64,000 nt of DNA, from positions 124,001 through 188,000 of the forward strand of contig NZ_JACHXP010000002.1 of the NCBI RefSeq assembly GCF_014192215.1. Reading direction: 5' to 3'. Position 1 is the first letter of the stretch. Each line of letters begins with the position of its first letter. The translations under genes were made by a program, and so were the position numbers. The notes below the pieces were generated by a model. That model had not been told where the DNA came from and made no database searches. It saw nothing but the letters and a program-made list of their open reading frames with translations. The DNA is from Halomonas cerina. Its GTDB lineage: Bacteria > Pseudomonadota > Gammaproteobacteria > Pseudomonadales > Halomonadaceae. Of this stretch, positions 18,137 through 26,600 are shown in pieces.

Positions 18137-18966
18137 TGGCGAGACGCCGTATGCTCCCCTGGCTCCAGCGCCACTGGCCGCTCGCCCTGGTGGTGGTGCT
18201 GCTGCTGCTGTGGTCGCTGGCCAGCCAGGCGCTGGCCGACGCGCTGTTCCTGCCGACCTGGGTGGTGGCCACCCAGCTGATCGTGGCCGGCAGCCTGGAG
18301 GCGGCCCGGCTGCAGCGCCGGGCCTGGCTCGACCAGTACCTGTACGACGATTCACCCTGGCACCGCTGGCTGCGTGGCGGCGTTATGATGGTGCTACGAC
18401 ATGAACTGGTGGGAGCCCTGCTGGTGCTGGTGTTGCTGGTCAAGCTGCGCCTGCTGCCGTTCGTCGTCTGGCCGCTGCTGCTGGTGGGGGCGGTCGGCCT
18501 GGTGCTGGCGCGCCGGTGGCTGCGCCGCCGCCTGGCGCGCCACGTGATCGACGAGCGGCTGCCGGCGGTGACCCGACGCCTGCTGGTGCCCCCCGTGGCC
18601 GGCCTGCTGGCCTTGGTGCTGGTGGCTGCAGCGTTCTGGCTGCCCCAGCCCTGGCTGGTCGGCCTGGGCTGGGAGGAGGCGATCGCTCAGCACTTGTCGG
18701 GTGGCGAGGGCGACTCGCTGCTGGCCTTCTTCGAGCGGTTGGCCGGCAGCGCCGAGATCACCCAGTACTGGGCCATGCAGAACGCCGTGGAGCGGCTCGG
18801 GCTCGATGCCCCCGTGGCGCTGCTGGGCTGGCTGCTGCTGTTGCTGACCCAAGGCGCCGTCGCCTGGGCCTATGTCCGCCTGCTGGTAGGGGTCGATGCC
18901 CTGCGCAAGGAGCGACCGGCGGTAACCCGCCACCGTCAACAGGAGTCTCGGGAGCAGTCGCCATGA
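18136..18966 (+). CDS. Unknown integral membrane protein
   Basis: 276 residues. About five to six hydrophobic segments: near residues 12-34, 40-52, 90-128 (probably two), 150-170 and 225-250. Between them are Arg-rich cytoplasmic stretches (RRWLRRRLARHV). No family recognised. Its start is fused to the stop of the HTH-GST gene (TGATG), and its stop overlaps the next ATG by 4 bases (ATGA), so the three are made together. A membrane target controlled by the HTH-GST protein is one possibility. Confidence 0.75.
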   Translation: MARRRMLPWLQRHWPLALVVVLLLLWSLASQALADALFLPTWVVATQLIVAGSLEAARLQRRAWLDQYLYDDSPWHRWLRGGVMMVLRHELVGALLVLVLLVKLRLLPFVVWPLLLVGAVGLVLARRWLRRRLARHVIDERLPAVTRRLLVPPVAGLLALVLVAAAFWLPQPWLVGLGWEEAIAQHLSGGEGDSLLAFFERLAGSAEITQYWAMQNAVERLGLDAPVALLGWLLLLLTQGAVAWAYVRLLVGVDALRKERPAVTRHRQQESREQSP

Positions 18967-20102
18967 CCGCATCGAACGCGTCGATCCACGATGCCCGCAA
19001 GCGGCGCTGCCTGCCGGGTGGCTGGCATCGCTGGGGCCTGTCGCTGCTGGTGGTTATCGCCCTGCTGTTGCTTCTCGAGGGGGGCCATCGCTGGCTGGAG
19101 GCCCGCAGCCAGGCGCCGCTGTGGCGGGTGATCGTGGCGGGTGAGCCGCTGACCCTGGATGCCGAGACCCACGCCGCCTTCTCCCGTGACCTGACCGCAC
19201 TCACCACCCAGGCAGAGCAGAAGCTGGCGGCGCGCATGGCCCCGTGGGTCGACGACCGCCTCGATACGGCTTTCGCGCCACTGGAAGCCGCGGTACCGGA
19301 CTACCTGGACTGGTACTTCTCGGCACCGGGCAGCTACACGCGTCTGGGCGTGGCGCTCATGGGGGATCTGGACACTTGGCTGGACGCGCAGCGCCAGGCG
19401 CGCCTGATCGCGCCGAGCGGCATCGAGGAGGGCCTCGCCGAGCTTCAGGCGGAGTACCCGCAGCGCCTGGCCGAGGCGCAGCAGGGGCTGGCCGGCGAGC
19501 TGGCCGCGTCCCTGCACGCGCGCTATGCTCCTCGCCAGGTGACAGTGGAGGAGGGCGGCAATGAATTCCAGCGGCTCGATCTGGACAGCCTGCTCGACCA
19601 CGCCCTGGTCGAGGGGCTGGACAGCGCCCGCTGGGGCGGCGCCGTCGTGGGCGGTAGCGGTCTCGGCCTGGTGGCCGGCCGAGCCCTGACCCGGCGTCTG
19701 GGCAGCCGGGCCGCGATGCAGGGCGGCCGGATGGCCCTGCGCAGCCTGGCCGCCCGTCTGGGCGCGGGCACCGCCCGCTCGCTGGCCACCGGCGGCGCCG
19801 CCGCGGCGGTCACCGCGCCCACCGGCCCGGGGGCAGTGGTGGCGGGCACGCTGACCACCGCCGTGACCCTGGCCGGCATCGTCGGCAGCGAAGTGGCCCT
19901 GCTCAAGCTGCAGGAGACGCGTCACCGGCCGGCCATGGAAGACCAGCTTCGTCAGGAATTCGAGCGCACCCGGGCCGAGCTGGCCGATACGCTCTCGGCC
20001 TCCACCGCCGCCGCGGCCCGGGCCATGCAGGCCTCCCTGGTTCGTCAGGCCAAGCATCACGAGACAGGCGAGTACCGGATCCTCGGCCGGCGGGGCGAGT
20101 AG
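18963..20102 (+). CDS. Unknown membrane-anchored protein
   Basis: 379 residues from the ATG at 18963, which overlaps the previous stop (ATGA); the open frame extending back to 18516 is a shadow. One N-terminal transmembrane anchor (LSLLVVIALLLLLE) is followed by a mostly helical extracytoplasmic domain (residues 45-210). A Gly/Ala-rich hydrophobic segment (about 235-320, with VVGGSGLGLVAGRAL and AVVAGTLTTAVTLAGIVG) and a charged coiled-coil-like tail follow. The pattern suggests a protein anchored at both ends. No family recognised; always read together with the preceding membrane protein. Confidence 0.72.
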   Translation: MTASNASIHDARKRRCLPGGWHRWGLSLLVVIALLLLLEGGHRWLEARSQAPLWRVIVAGEPLTLDAETHAAFSRDLTALTTQAEQKLAARMAPWVDDRLDTAFAPLEAAVPDYLDWYFSAPGSYTRLGVALMGDLDTWLDAQRQARLIAPSGIEEGLAELQAEYPQRLAEAQQGLAGELAASLHARYAPRQVTVEEGGNEFQRLDLDSLLDHALVEGLDSARWGGAVVGGSGLGLVAGRALTRRLGSRAAMQGGRMALRSLAARLGAGTARSLATGGAAAAVTAPTGPGAVVAGTLTTAVTLAGIVGSEVALLKLQETRHRPAMEDQLRQEFERTRAELADTLSASTAAAARAMQASLVRQAKHHETGEYRILGRRGE

Positions 20103-20108
20103 GGCGCC

Positions 20109-20585
20109 TCACAGGTCGTGCAGGCGGCGGTGCAATGCGTGCACCTTCTCGGCCAACTCCGGCACCGGCCCCTCGACGACCGCCCCCGGCACCACCTCCT
20201 GGATCGGCAGCGGGCGCACCCGCGGCGGGCCGACGCCCATCTCCTCAAGCCACGCCACCAACTGCGCGGACGAACTGGCATAGACGATGCGCCCCAGCCC
20301 CACCCAGCCATGGGCCGCTGCACACATCGGGCAGTGCTCGCCGGAGGTATAGACCGTGGCCCGTGCTCGTTCCTCCGGCGTCAGGTGCTCCGCCGCCCAG
20401 CGGGCAAGGAAGAACTCCGGATGCTGGGTGGCATCGCCGCTGGCCACATGGTTGTGATCCTCCGCCAGCACCTCGCCCTTGCCGCTCACCAGCACCGAGC
20501 CGAACGGCTCGTCGCCGACCTCCAGCGCCTGCTCGGCCAGCGCCACGCAGCGCGTCAGGTGCTGCCTGTCGATCTCGTCGATCAT
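20109..20585 (-). CDS. CMP/dCMP-type nucleoside deaminase
   Basis: Zinc-dependent deaminase of the cytidine-deaminase fold, 158 residues. The zinc site is seen as HPE in ATQHPEFFLARW (usually HAE) and the cysteine pair in GEHCPMCAAAHG. The N-terminal RCVALAEQALEVGDEPFGSV matches guanine/cytosine-type deaminases rather than tRNA-specific TadA. The substrate cannot be fixed from sequence. It is convergent with the preceding unknown membrane gene, 6 bp apart. Confidence 0.82.
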   Translation of the reverse strand: MIDEIDRQHLTRCVALAEQALEVGDEPFGSVLVSGKGEVLAEDHNHVASGDATQHPEFFLARWAAEHLTPEERARATVYTSGEHCPMCAAAHGWVGLGRIVYASSSAQLVAWLEEMGVGPPRVRPLPIQEVVPGAVVEGPVPELAEKVHALHRRLHDL

Positions 20586-20886
20586 CGTCTTTTCCTCCCG
20601 GGTCGGATGGCTGTACTGATCATGATCCGGCCGGGCGGCGCTCAGGGCAACGTTTGATGGGCATGATGCCTCTCACTGGCGATACTAAGAAAAATGAAAT
20701 AGGGTGATGAGGTATCTACGAATCAAGGCGTCCTGGAGGCTCGGGCACAGGCAACAGGGGGCACAAGGATGGCGCCATCATGTGGCTGAACCAACAAATG
20801 TCTCAATCAGGTTGCGCAATAACCCTGTGCCTTGGTGCTTGTGTGGTCGGGGTCGGGAACGCAGATTTTTCTGCGAGATCAATATC
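20586..20886. other. Non-coding stretch before the accessory island
   Basis: About 300 bases with no convincing gene. It includes the promoter region of the deaminase (minus strand) and, near its right end, a small hairpin CGCAGA-TTTT-TCTGCG (20860-20875). GC content visibly falls from left to right, marking the transition into the mobile region. Confidence 0.6.
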
Positions 20887-20899
20887 CGATAACGACCGA
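20887..20899 (+). other. Left half of an attC-like site cut by the IS
   Basis: CGATAACGACCGA ends exactly at the left IS terminus. ATAAC/ACCGA pairs, with one extra G, with TCGGTGTTAT at 22627-22636 on the far side of the IS, leading into GTTATGT (22632-22638). Removing the IS would restore an attC-like arrangement with an inner GCTGCC/GGCAGC stem. The reading is inference. Confidence 0.4.
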
Positions 20900-20916
20900 G
20901 GCTGTGTGAAAACGCA
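20900..20916 (+). repeat. IS left inverted repeat
   Basis: GGCTGTGTGAAAACGCA; partner at 22566-22582, 13 of 17 matches. Confidence 0.7.
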
Positions 20917-20951
20917 CCGGCCGCTATACTTTGCCAAGGTCCGCTGAGGAA

Positions 20952-22394
20952 ATGGCGATGAAGCGATTCGTGGTAGGAGAGGCCCGAGATCAAAGCACGT
21001 TATTCCCCGCGCTTTTGGACGATTTCATCGCAGACGATAACCCGGTCCGTGCCATTGAGGCGTTTGTGGAGGGCCTCGATCTCAGAGAGCTTGGTTTCAA
21101 GGGTGTCGATCCGCATGCGACAGGTAGGCCCGCCTATCATCCCGCTGTACTCCTGAAGCTCTACATCTACGGCTACCTCAATCGCATCCAGTCGAGTCGC
21201 CGCCTGGAGCGCGAGACGCAGCGTAATGTCGAGCTGATGTGGCTGACGGAGCGCCTGACACCGGATTTCAAGACGATCGCGGACTTCCGAAAGGACAATG
21301 GCGAGGCCATCCGCCGTGTCTGTCGAGAGTTCATCGTGCTTTGCCAGCGATTGGAGCTGTTCTCCCAAGCCATCGTGGCCATCGATGGCAGCAAGTTCAA
21401 AGCGGTCAACAACCGCAACCGAAACTTCACCGCGACCAAGATGAAGCGTCGCCTTGAACAGATCGAAGAAAGCTTCAACCGATACCTTGGTCAGCTTGAT
21501 GCTGCCGACCGAGATGAGCCTGCTCTGGCCGAGGCCAAAACAGCGCACCTGAAGGAAAAAATCACGAAGCTCCGGGAAGAAACTGCACGATTACAAGCAG
21601 TTGAGGAAGAGAGGCTGAAATCTCCCGATCAGCAAGTGTCCTTGACGGATCCGGATGCCAGGGCGATGGCCACCAGCGGCAGAGGTACCGGAAATGTGGG
21701 TTACAACGTACAGACTGCAGTGGATAGCCAGCACCATTTGATTGTGGCCCATGAGGTGACCAACGTCGGGCATGACCGAGGGCAGCTCTCTAATATGGCC
21801 AAGCAAGCGCGGGAGGCCACTGGCATCAAGGAGCTAAAGGTCGTGGCTGACAGAGGCTATTTCAAGGGCGAGGAGATTCTGGCCTGTCACAAGGAAGGGA
21901 TCACTACCTATCTCCCCAAGCCGCTGACATCGCCAAGCCAGGCAAAGGGCTTTTTCCCAAGAGACGCATTTCGGTATCTCCCTGAAAGAAATGAATATTC
22001 CTGCCCCGCTGGACAGCAGCTGACATGGCGGTATGAAACGATAGATAAAGGAATGAAGCTGCATGCTTACTGGAGTTCGGCATGTGCAACCTGCGCCATG
22101 AAAGAAAAATGCACGACTGGTAAGCAACGACGGATCAAGCGCTGGGAGCATGAAGATGTGCTTGAAGCCGCACAGTCACGCCTCGATTGGAATCCAGAGA
22201 TGATGCGCCTAAGACGACAAACGGTGGAGCATCCCTTTGGCACGCTGAAGGCTTGGATGGGGGCGACACACTTCGCGACAAAGCGGCTCACAAATGTGAG
22301 CACGGAAATGAGTCTTCATGTGTTGGCGTACAACATGAAGCGTGTCATAAAGATCTTGGGAGTCAATGGTTTGATGAGGGCTTCGAGGGCGTAA
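20952..22394 (+). CDS. IS1182-family transposase
   Basis: DDE transposase of 480 residues counted from the ATG at 20952 (a second in-frame ATG is at 20958). The N-terminal domain (DNPVRAIEAFVEGLDLRELGF, AYHPAVLLKLYIYGYLNR) is characteristic of IS1182/IS1380-like elements. The catalytic region includes VAIDGSKFKAVNN (first Asp) and VVADRGYFKGEEI (second Asp). A cysteine cluster (CPAGQQ, CATCAMKEKC) and a C-terminal RRQTVEHPFGTLKAWMG carrying the Glu follow. The frame is complete. Codon use is less GC-rich than the host genes around it. Confidence 0.93.
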   Translation: MAMKRFVVGEARDQSTLFPALLDDFIADDNPVRAIEAFVEGLDLRELGFKGVDPHATGRPAYHPAVLLKLYIYGYLNRIQSSRRLERETQRNVELMWLTERLTPDFKTIADFRKDNGEAIRRVCREFIVLCQRLELFSQAIVAIDGSKFKAVNNRNRNFTATKMKRRLEQIEESFNRYLGQLDAADRDEPALAEAKTAHLKEKITKLREETARLQAVEEERLKSPDQQVSLTDPDARAMATSGRGTGNVGYNVQTAVDSQHHLIVAHEVTNVGHDRGQLSNMAKQAREATGIKELKVVADRGYFKGEEILACHKEGITTYLPKPLTSPSQAKGFFPRDAFRYLPERNEYSCPAGQQLTWRYETIDKGMKLHAYWSSACATCAMKEKCTTGKQRRIKRWEHEDVLEAAQSRLDWNPEMMRLRRQTVEHPFGTLKAWMGATHFATKRLTNVSTEMSLHVLAYNMKRVIKILGVNGLMRASRA

Positions 22395-22405
22395 CAGCCC
22401 TTTTT
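22378..22405 (+). terminator. Terminator overlapping the transposase 3' end
   Basis: GGGCT (22378) pairs with AGCCC (22396-22400) and is followed by TTTTT. It overlaps the last codons of the transposase. Confidence 0.5.
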
Positions 22406-22565
22406 CCCATGTTGTCAAGGCCCATAAGGGTGAGATATGTGCTTTCTGATGGTTTCATGATTTCCAGATCTCACTACAGCATCAGTCGGCAATCATCCAA
22501 GCAATGGCTTGTGTGGGCTCAACAGGAAGCTGAGGGAGAAGATTCTTGAGTCAGACCAGATTTTT

Positions 22566-22582
22566 TCTGTTTTGACACGGCC
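22566..22582 (-). repeat. IS right inverted repeat
   Basis: TCTGTTTTGACACGGCC on +, matching the left end in inverted orientation. Confidence 0.7.
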
Positions 22583-22638
22583 AGGACCCTGAGCTGCCGT
22601 GCCGGCAAAGGCAGCATGTTCGTTCATCGGTGTTATGT
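22583..22638 (+). other. Right half of an attC-like site, ending in GTTATGT
   Basis: Contains an inner stem GCTGCC...GGCAGC and ends with GTTATGT, a simple-site R' core (GTTRRRY-like). It lies 28 bp before the HEPN-like gene, where the boundary of an integron cassette should be. The left half seems to lie beyond the IS (20887-20899). Confidence 0.45.
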
Positions 22639-22666
22639 GGCTGAAAGCCTGATGTAGGAGACCACC

Positions 22667-23230
22667 GTGGCAGTTGAATTCGGCAAAATTAAAGATGATT
22701 TTATAGAGTTGGAAGCGTTTGTATTGAACGATCTGGAGATCATCACGAATTCCACGAAGGGCGGAAACTACGCAGCTGCACTTCTTATTACAGCTGCTTG
22801 TGAGGCGCTAGGAACACTACGGTATGGGAGGAAAGACGGGGGTCAAGAGTTTTTCGAAAATTACTTGCTCCCCGAACCATGGCGAGCGGTTTCCAAATCA
22901 ATTTATGATGCCTTGAGAAATGGTTTAGCCCATTCTTTCTCAACTAAAGCTGTAGTAAATGCGTCGGAGAAACCGATAGAGTTGGGTGTTTCATGGAGCA
23001 AGGAAAAACACCTCAGCTACGATTCGGGCTGCTCTGTGTTGTTTCTTAATATTCAACAGCTGGCAAATGACTTGCGTAGTGCATTTGATCGGTACCAATC
23101 TGAGCTACAACAGAGACCCGAATTGCGCGATACATTTTATAGGTGGAGAGAAAAACAGCGTATCTATCAAGTACAGAACAAAAACGAAAAAGGAAAGTGG
23201 AATGCACTGCTCAAGCAAACAGCCACATAA
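22667..23230 (+). CDS. Small HEPN-like protein in an integron-type cassette
   Basis: 187 residues, GTG start at 22667 with AGGAG 6 bases upstream. Helical protein. The motif R84-N-G-L-A-H89 in DALRNGLAHSF matches the RNxxxH signature of HEPN domains, which are often ribonuclease toxins or RNA-binding modules. The preceding NYAAALLITAACEALGTLRY fits the first HEPN helix pair. Base composition is clearly lower in GC than the host genes. The stop overlaps the start of an attC-like site, the usual cassette layout. No antitoxin is seen beside it. HEPN assignment is by motif only. Confidence 0.6.
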   Translation: MAVEFGKIKDDFIELEAFVLNDLEIITNSTKGGNYAAALLITAACEALGTLRYGRKDGGQEFFENYLLPEPWRAVSKSIYDALRNGLAHSFSTKAVVNASEKPIELGVSWSKEKHLSYDSGCSVLFLNIQQLANDLRSAFDRYQSELQQRPELRDTFYRWREKQRIYQVQNKNEKGKWNALLKQTAT

Positions 23231-23302
23231 CACGTCACTCAGCCTGACTCGCTACGTCGGCGCTTCTCGCCTCGTAGCTCGCAGTTTAGCTCTGCGTTAT
23301 AT
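23225..23302 (+). other. attC-like recombination site 1
   Basis: Seventy-eight bases bounded by ACATAAC and GTTATAT. The two halves fold on each other: ATAAC/GTTAT, AGC/GCT, GCTACG/CGTAGC and GGCG/CGCC around a short loop, with unpaired bases in one arm as in attC hairpins. It begins inside the stop codon region of the HEPN-like gene. Confidence 0.65.
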
Positions 23303-23346
23303 CAACTCTCGCTGAAGGACTGCTCCTGGCCGATACCGGCCGATGT

Positions 23347-23648
23347 GATCAGCGCCTTACACGGGTCTTCGGCATCGATATCGAAACCTGCCTGGCCTGC
23401 AGCCGGGCCATACGGATCATCGCGTGTATCGAAGATCCAAGGTGATCGAGAAGACCCTCCTCGAAGCGAAAGCTTCCAAGTTGAAAGCTTCCCGGTTGCC
23501 GCCCCGTGCGGATTGTTCGACTGAGCGGGATAACGCAACGGCGATCACCCGGGGCTTCGACCCCAGCGCGCGGCCACGGTGGCAACTGGCTTGGTGGGCA
23601 GGGCACGCAGAAAAACCTGCTCGCGAAACTATGGCTACACTGACATAG
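23347..23648 (+). pseudogene. IS91-family transposase, C-terminal remnant, frameshifted
   Basis: In frame from 23347 the sequence reads RLTRVFGIDIETCLACSR and IRIIACIEDP, the well-known C-terminal part of IS91/IS801-type rolling-circle transposases. It meets TGA at 23443; the match continues one frame over (VIEKTLLEAKASKL, then SRLPPRA) to a stop at 23646-23648. So this is a truncated, frameshifted fragment of a gene normally about 380 to 450 codons long. The Tc toxin gene begins 16 bases later. IS91-type elements can carry adjacent DNA by one-ended transposition, a possible route for the Tc genes. Confidence 0.7.
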
Positions 23649-23664
23649 GAAAGCGTCAGGGTTC

Positions 23665-26600
23665 ATGGATAGAGGGCAGAGCGTGCGTGCGCTGCAGGGT
23701 AGCGAGGGACAAAATCCTGGTAACGGTCCCCGCAGCTCGAGCGCAGGGTCGTCTATCCGGTCTACCGCGGACCGAGAACCTTCGGGTTCGCCGGAACCGC
23801 CTAGGAGTCTTTTGCCTTCGCTATCGCTGCCGACGGGCGGCGGTGCCATCCGGGGCATCGGCGAGAAGTTTCAGGCCAACGTCGCCACAGGCACGGGCTC
23901 GCTGACGGTGCCCATCGCGACCTCGCCCGGGCGCGGCGGTTTCGATGTCGCGCTGTCTTTGGGCTACGACTCGGGTGCAGGCAATGGTCCGTTCGGCGTT
24001 GGCTGGTCGCTCTCGATGCCGCAGTTCACCCGCAAGACCGACAAGGGGCTGCCGCGCTACGACGATGGAACGGAGTCGGACGTCTTCATTCTGTCCGGCG
24101 CCGAGGACCTGGTGCCCAAGCGCGTTCTGAGTGGCTCAGGCACTCTGCTGGACTTCGATGACCGCACTGAGGGCACGACGCCCTATCGGGTACAACGCTA
24201 CCATCCGCGAATCGAGGGGCTGTTTGCTCGCATCGAGCGCTGGACCGATCGCGACACCGGCGAGATGCACTGGCGGGCGACCACCAAGGACAACGTTACC
24301 AGCATCTACGGCAAGGACCCGCAGGCGCGCCTTGCCGATCCGGAAGACTCCCGACACGTATTCTCGTGGCTCTTGCAGGAGACGCGAGACGACCACGGCA
24401 ACATCGCCCGCTACCACTACAAAGCCGAAGATGGTGCTGGCGTCGAGGTGAGCCGCACCAGTGAGCAGAACCGTTTCGAGGTTGCGCCAAGCGGCACGCG
24501 GACCTTTCGCTCCACAGCCCAGCGGTACCTGAAGCGCGTCGAGTATGGCAATCACAAGCCGGATGACGACACCGCATTCTTCTTCGAGGTCGTCTTCGAC
24601 TACGGCGAGCACGACGTGCAGCGACCGACGCCGCAAGAAGCAAAGCCCTGGCCAGTGCGCCTCGATCCGTTCTCGTCCTATCGCGCCGGTTTCGAGGTCC
24701 GCTCCTATCGACTGTGCCAGCGCGTGCTGATGTTTCATCGCTTCCCGGAGCTCGGCCCGGCGCCGCAGCTCGTGCGCTCGACGGATTTCGGTTACCGCGA
24801 TACGCCCATCCTTACGTACCTGGCGAAGGTCACCCACGCTGGCCACAAGCCGGATGGCCAAGGTGGGTACACGAGCAAGGAGCTTCCAACCCTCGAGTGT
24901 GGCTACATTCTGCCCGACATTCACGACAGGCTTGAGATCCTCGATCGAGACAGTCTCGAGGGCATTCCGGCGGGCATCGCCGGCCAGAGCCAGTGGGTCG
25001 ATCTCGATGGTGAAGGACTTCCGGGCGTTCTCACCGCCACTGAAGGCGCCTGGTTCTACAAAGAGAACCTCGGTGGTGGCAGCCTCGGCCCACCCCGTCG
25101 GCAACAGACGCTGCCCGCCCCTGCCGAGCTCGCAGTGGGCACCCATCAGCTCACCGACCTGGCCGGCGACGGCAAGCTCGATCTGCTCCAATACAGCCCG
25201 CCGCTGGCCGGCTACTTCGAGCGCGTCTCACCGCGCAAGGGAGAACCAGGAGACTGGCGGCCGTTTGTGCCGCTGCGCGATCTGCCGAACATCGACTGGA
25301 GTGACCCCAACCTGCGCTTCGTGGATCTCGATGGCGACGGCCACCCCGACGTGCTCATCACCGAGCACGAGGTCTTCGTCTGGTACCGCTCGCGCGCCAA
25401 GGAGGGCTTCGAGCCTGCCACCCGCACCCGCAAGCCCATCGACGAGAACAGCGGCCCGGCGCTGGTCTTCGCCGACGGCACTGAGACCATTCATCTGGCC
25501 GACATGAGCGGCGATGGCCTCTCGGACCTCGTCAGGGTGAGAAGCGGCGAAATCTGCTACTGGCCCAACCTCGGCTACGGCCGCTTCGGGCGCAAGGTCT
25601 CCATGGGCCAGAGCCCTCGTTTCGATGCACCGGATCAGTTCGATCCGCGTCGCATTCGCTTCGCGGACATCGATGGCTCGGGCACGACTGACCTCGTCTA
25701 CCTCGGTCGGCGCGAAGTGACCGCTCACCTGAACCAGTCAGGGAACAGCTTCGCCGAAGCGGTGCCGATTCGTTCGGTGCCGCCGACCGATACCATCGCC
25801 AATGTCACCGTGGTCGATCTGCTCGGCCAGGGCACCGCGTGCCTGGTGTGGTCCTCGGCCTTGCCCGCGGACCTAGACCGGCCCCTTGCCTACATCGACT
25901 TGATGGGCGGCAGAAAGCCCCACCTTCTCGAGCGCATCGACAACAACCTCGGCGGTGAGACGCGCATTCTCTACACGCCGTCGACCAAGTTCTACCTCGA
26001 AGACAAGAAGGCGGGCACGCCGTGGCCCACGCGCTTGCCGTTCCCGGTGCAGGTCATCGAGCGCATCGAGACCTATGACCACATCGCCAAATCCAGGCTG
26101 GTCACCAGCTACCGCTACCACCACGGTTTCTTCGACGGCCACGAGCGCGAGTTTCGCGGCTTTGCGTTTGTAGAGACTCTCGATGCCGAGTCGTTTTCCG
26201 GTGACAAGGGTAGTGGCCTGTTTCCGGCGGCGCTCGATGCCACACCGGATGAGCTCAGGTTGCCACCGGTCTTGACGAAGACCTGGTTTCACACGGGTGC
26301 CTGGCTTGACCGCGAACATCTCGAGCTGGAGCTTGCCAAGGAGTACTATGCGGGCGACCCGCAGGCGCCACCGATACTGCGCGACACGATTCTGCCGCAG
26401 GGGCTTTCAGTCCGCGAAGAACGAGAGGCAGTTGGGGCTCTTCGCGGCCAGACGTTGCGGCAAGAGGTGTACGCCCTCGACGACACACCCGAGAGTGTTC
26501 ATCCCAACACCGTCAGCGAGCAGAACTACGAGACGCGCCTTCTCCAGCATGCCGAAGCTGAAGTCTATGCCGTCTTGTTCGTGCATCCGCGCGAGACGCT

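Larger units (their letters stand above)
20900..22582 (+). mobile_element. IS1182-family insertion sequence
   Basis: Element of about 1.68 kb with one transposase. The left end GGCTGTGTGAAAACGCA (20900-20916) and the inverted right end GGCCGTGTCAAAACAGA (22582-22566, minus strand) agree at 13 of 17 positions. No clear target duplication is visible. The transposase ORF is intact, so the element may be active. Confidence 0.75.
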
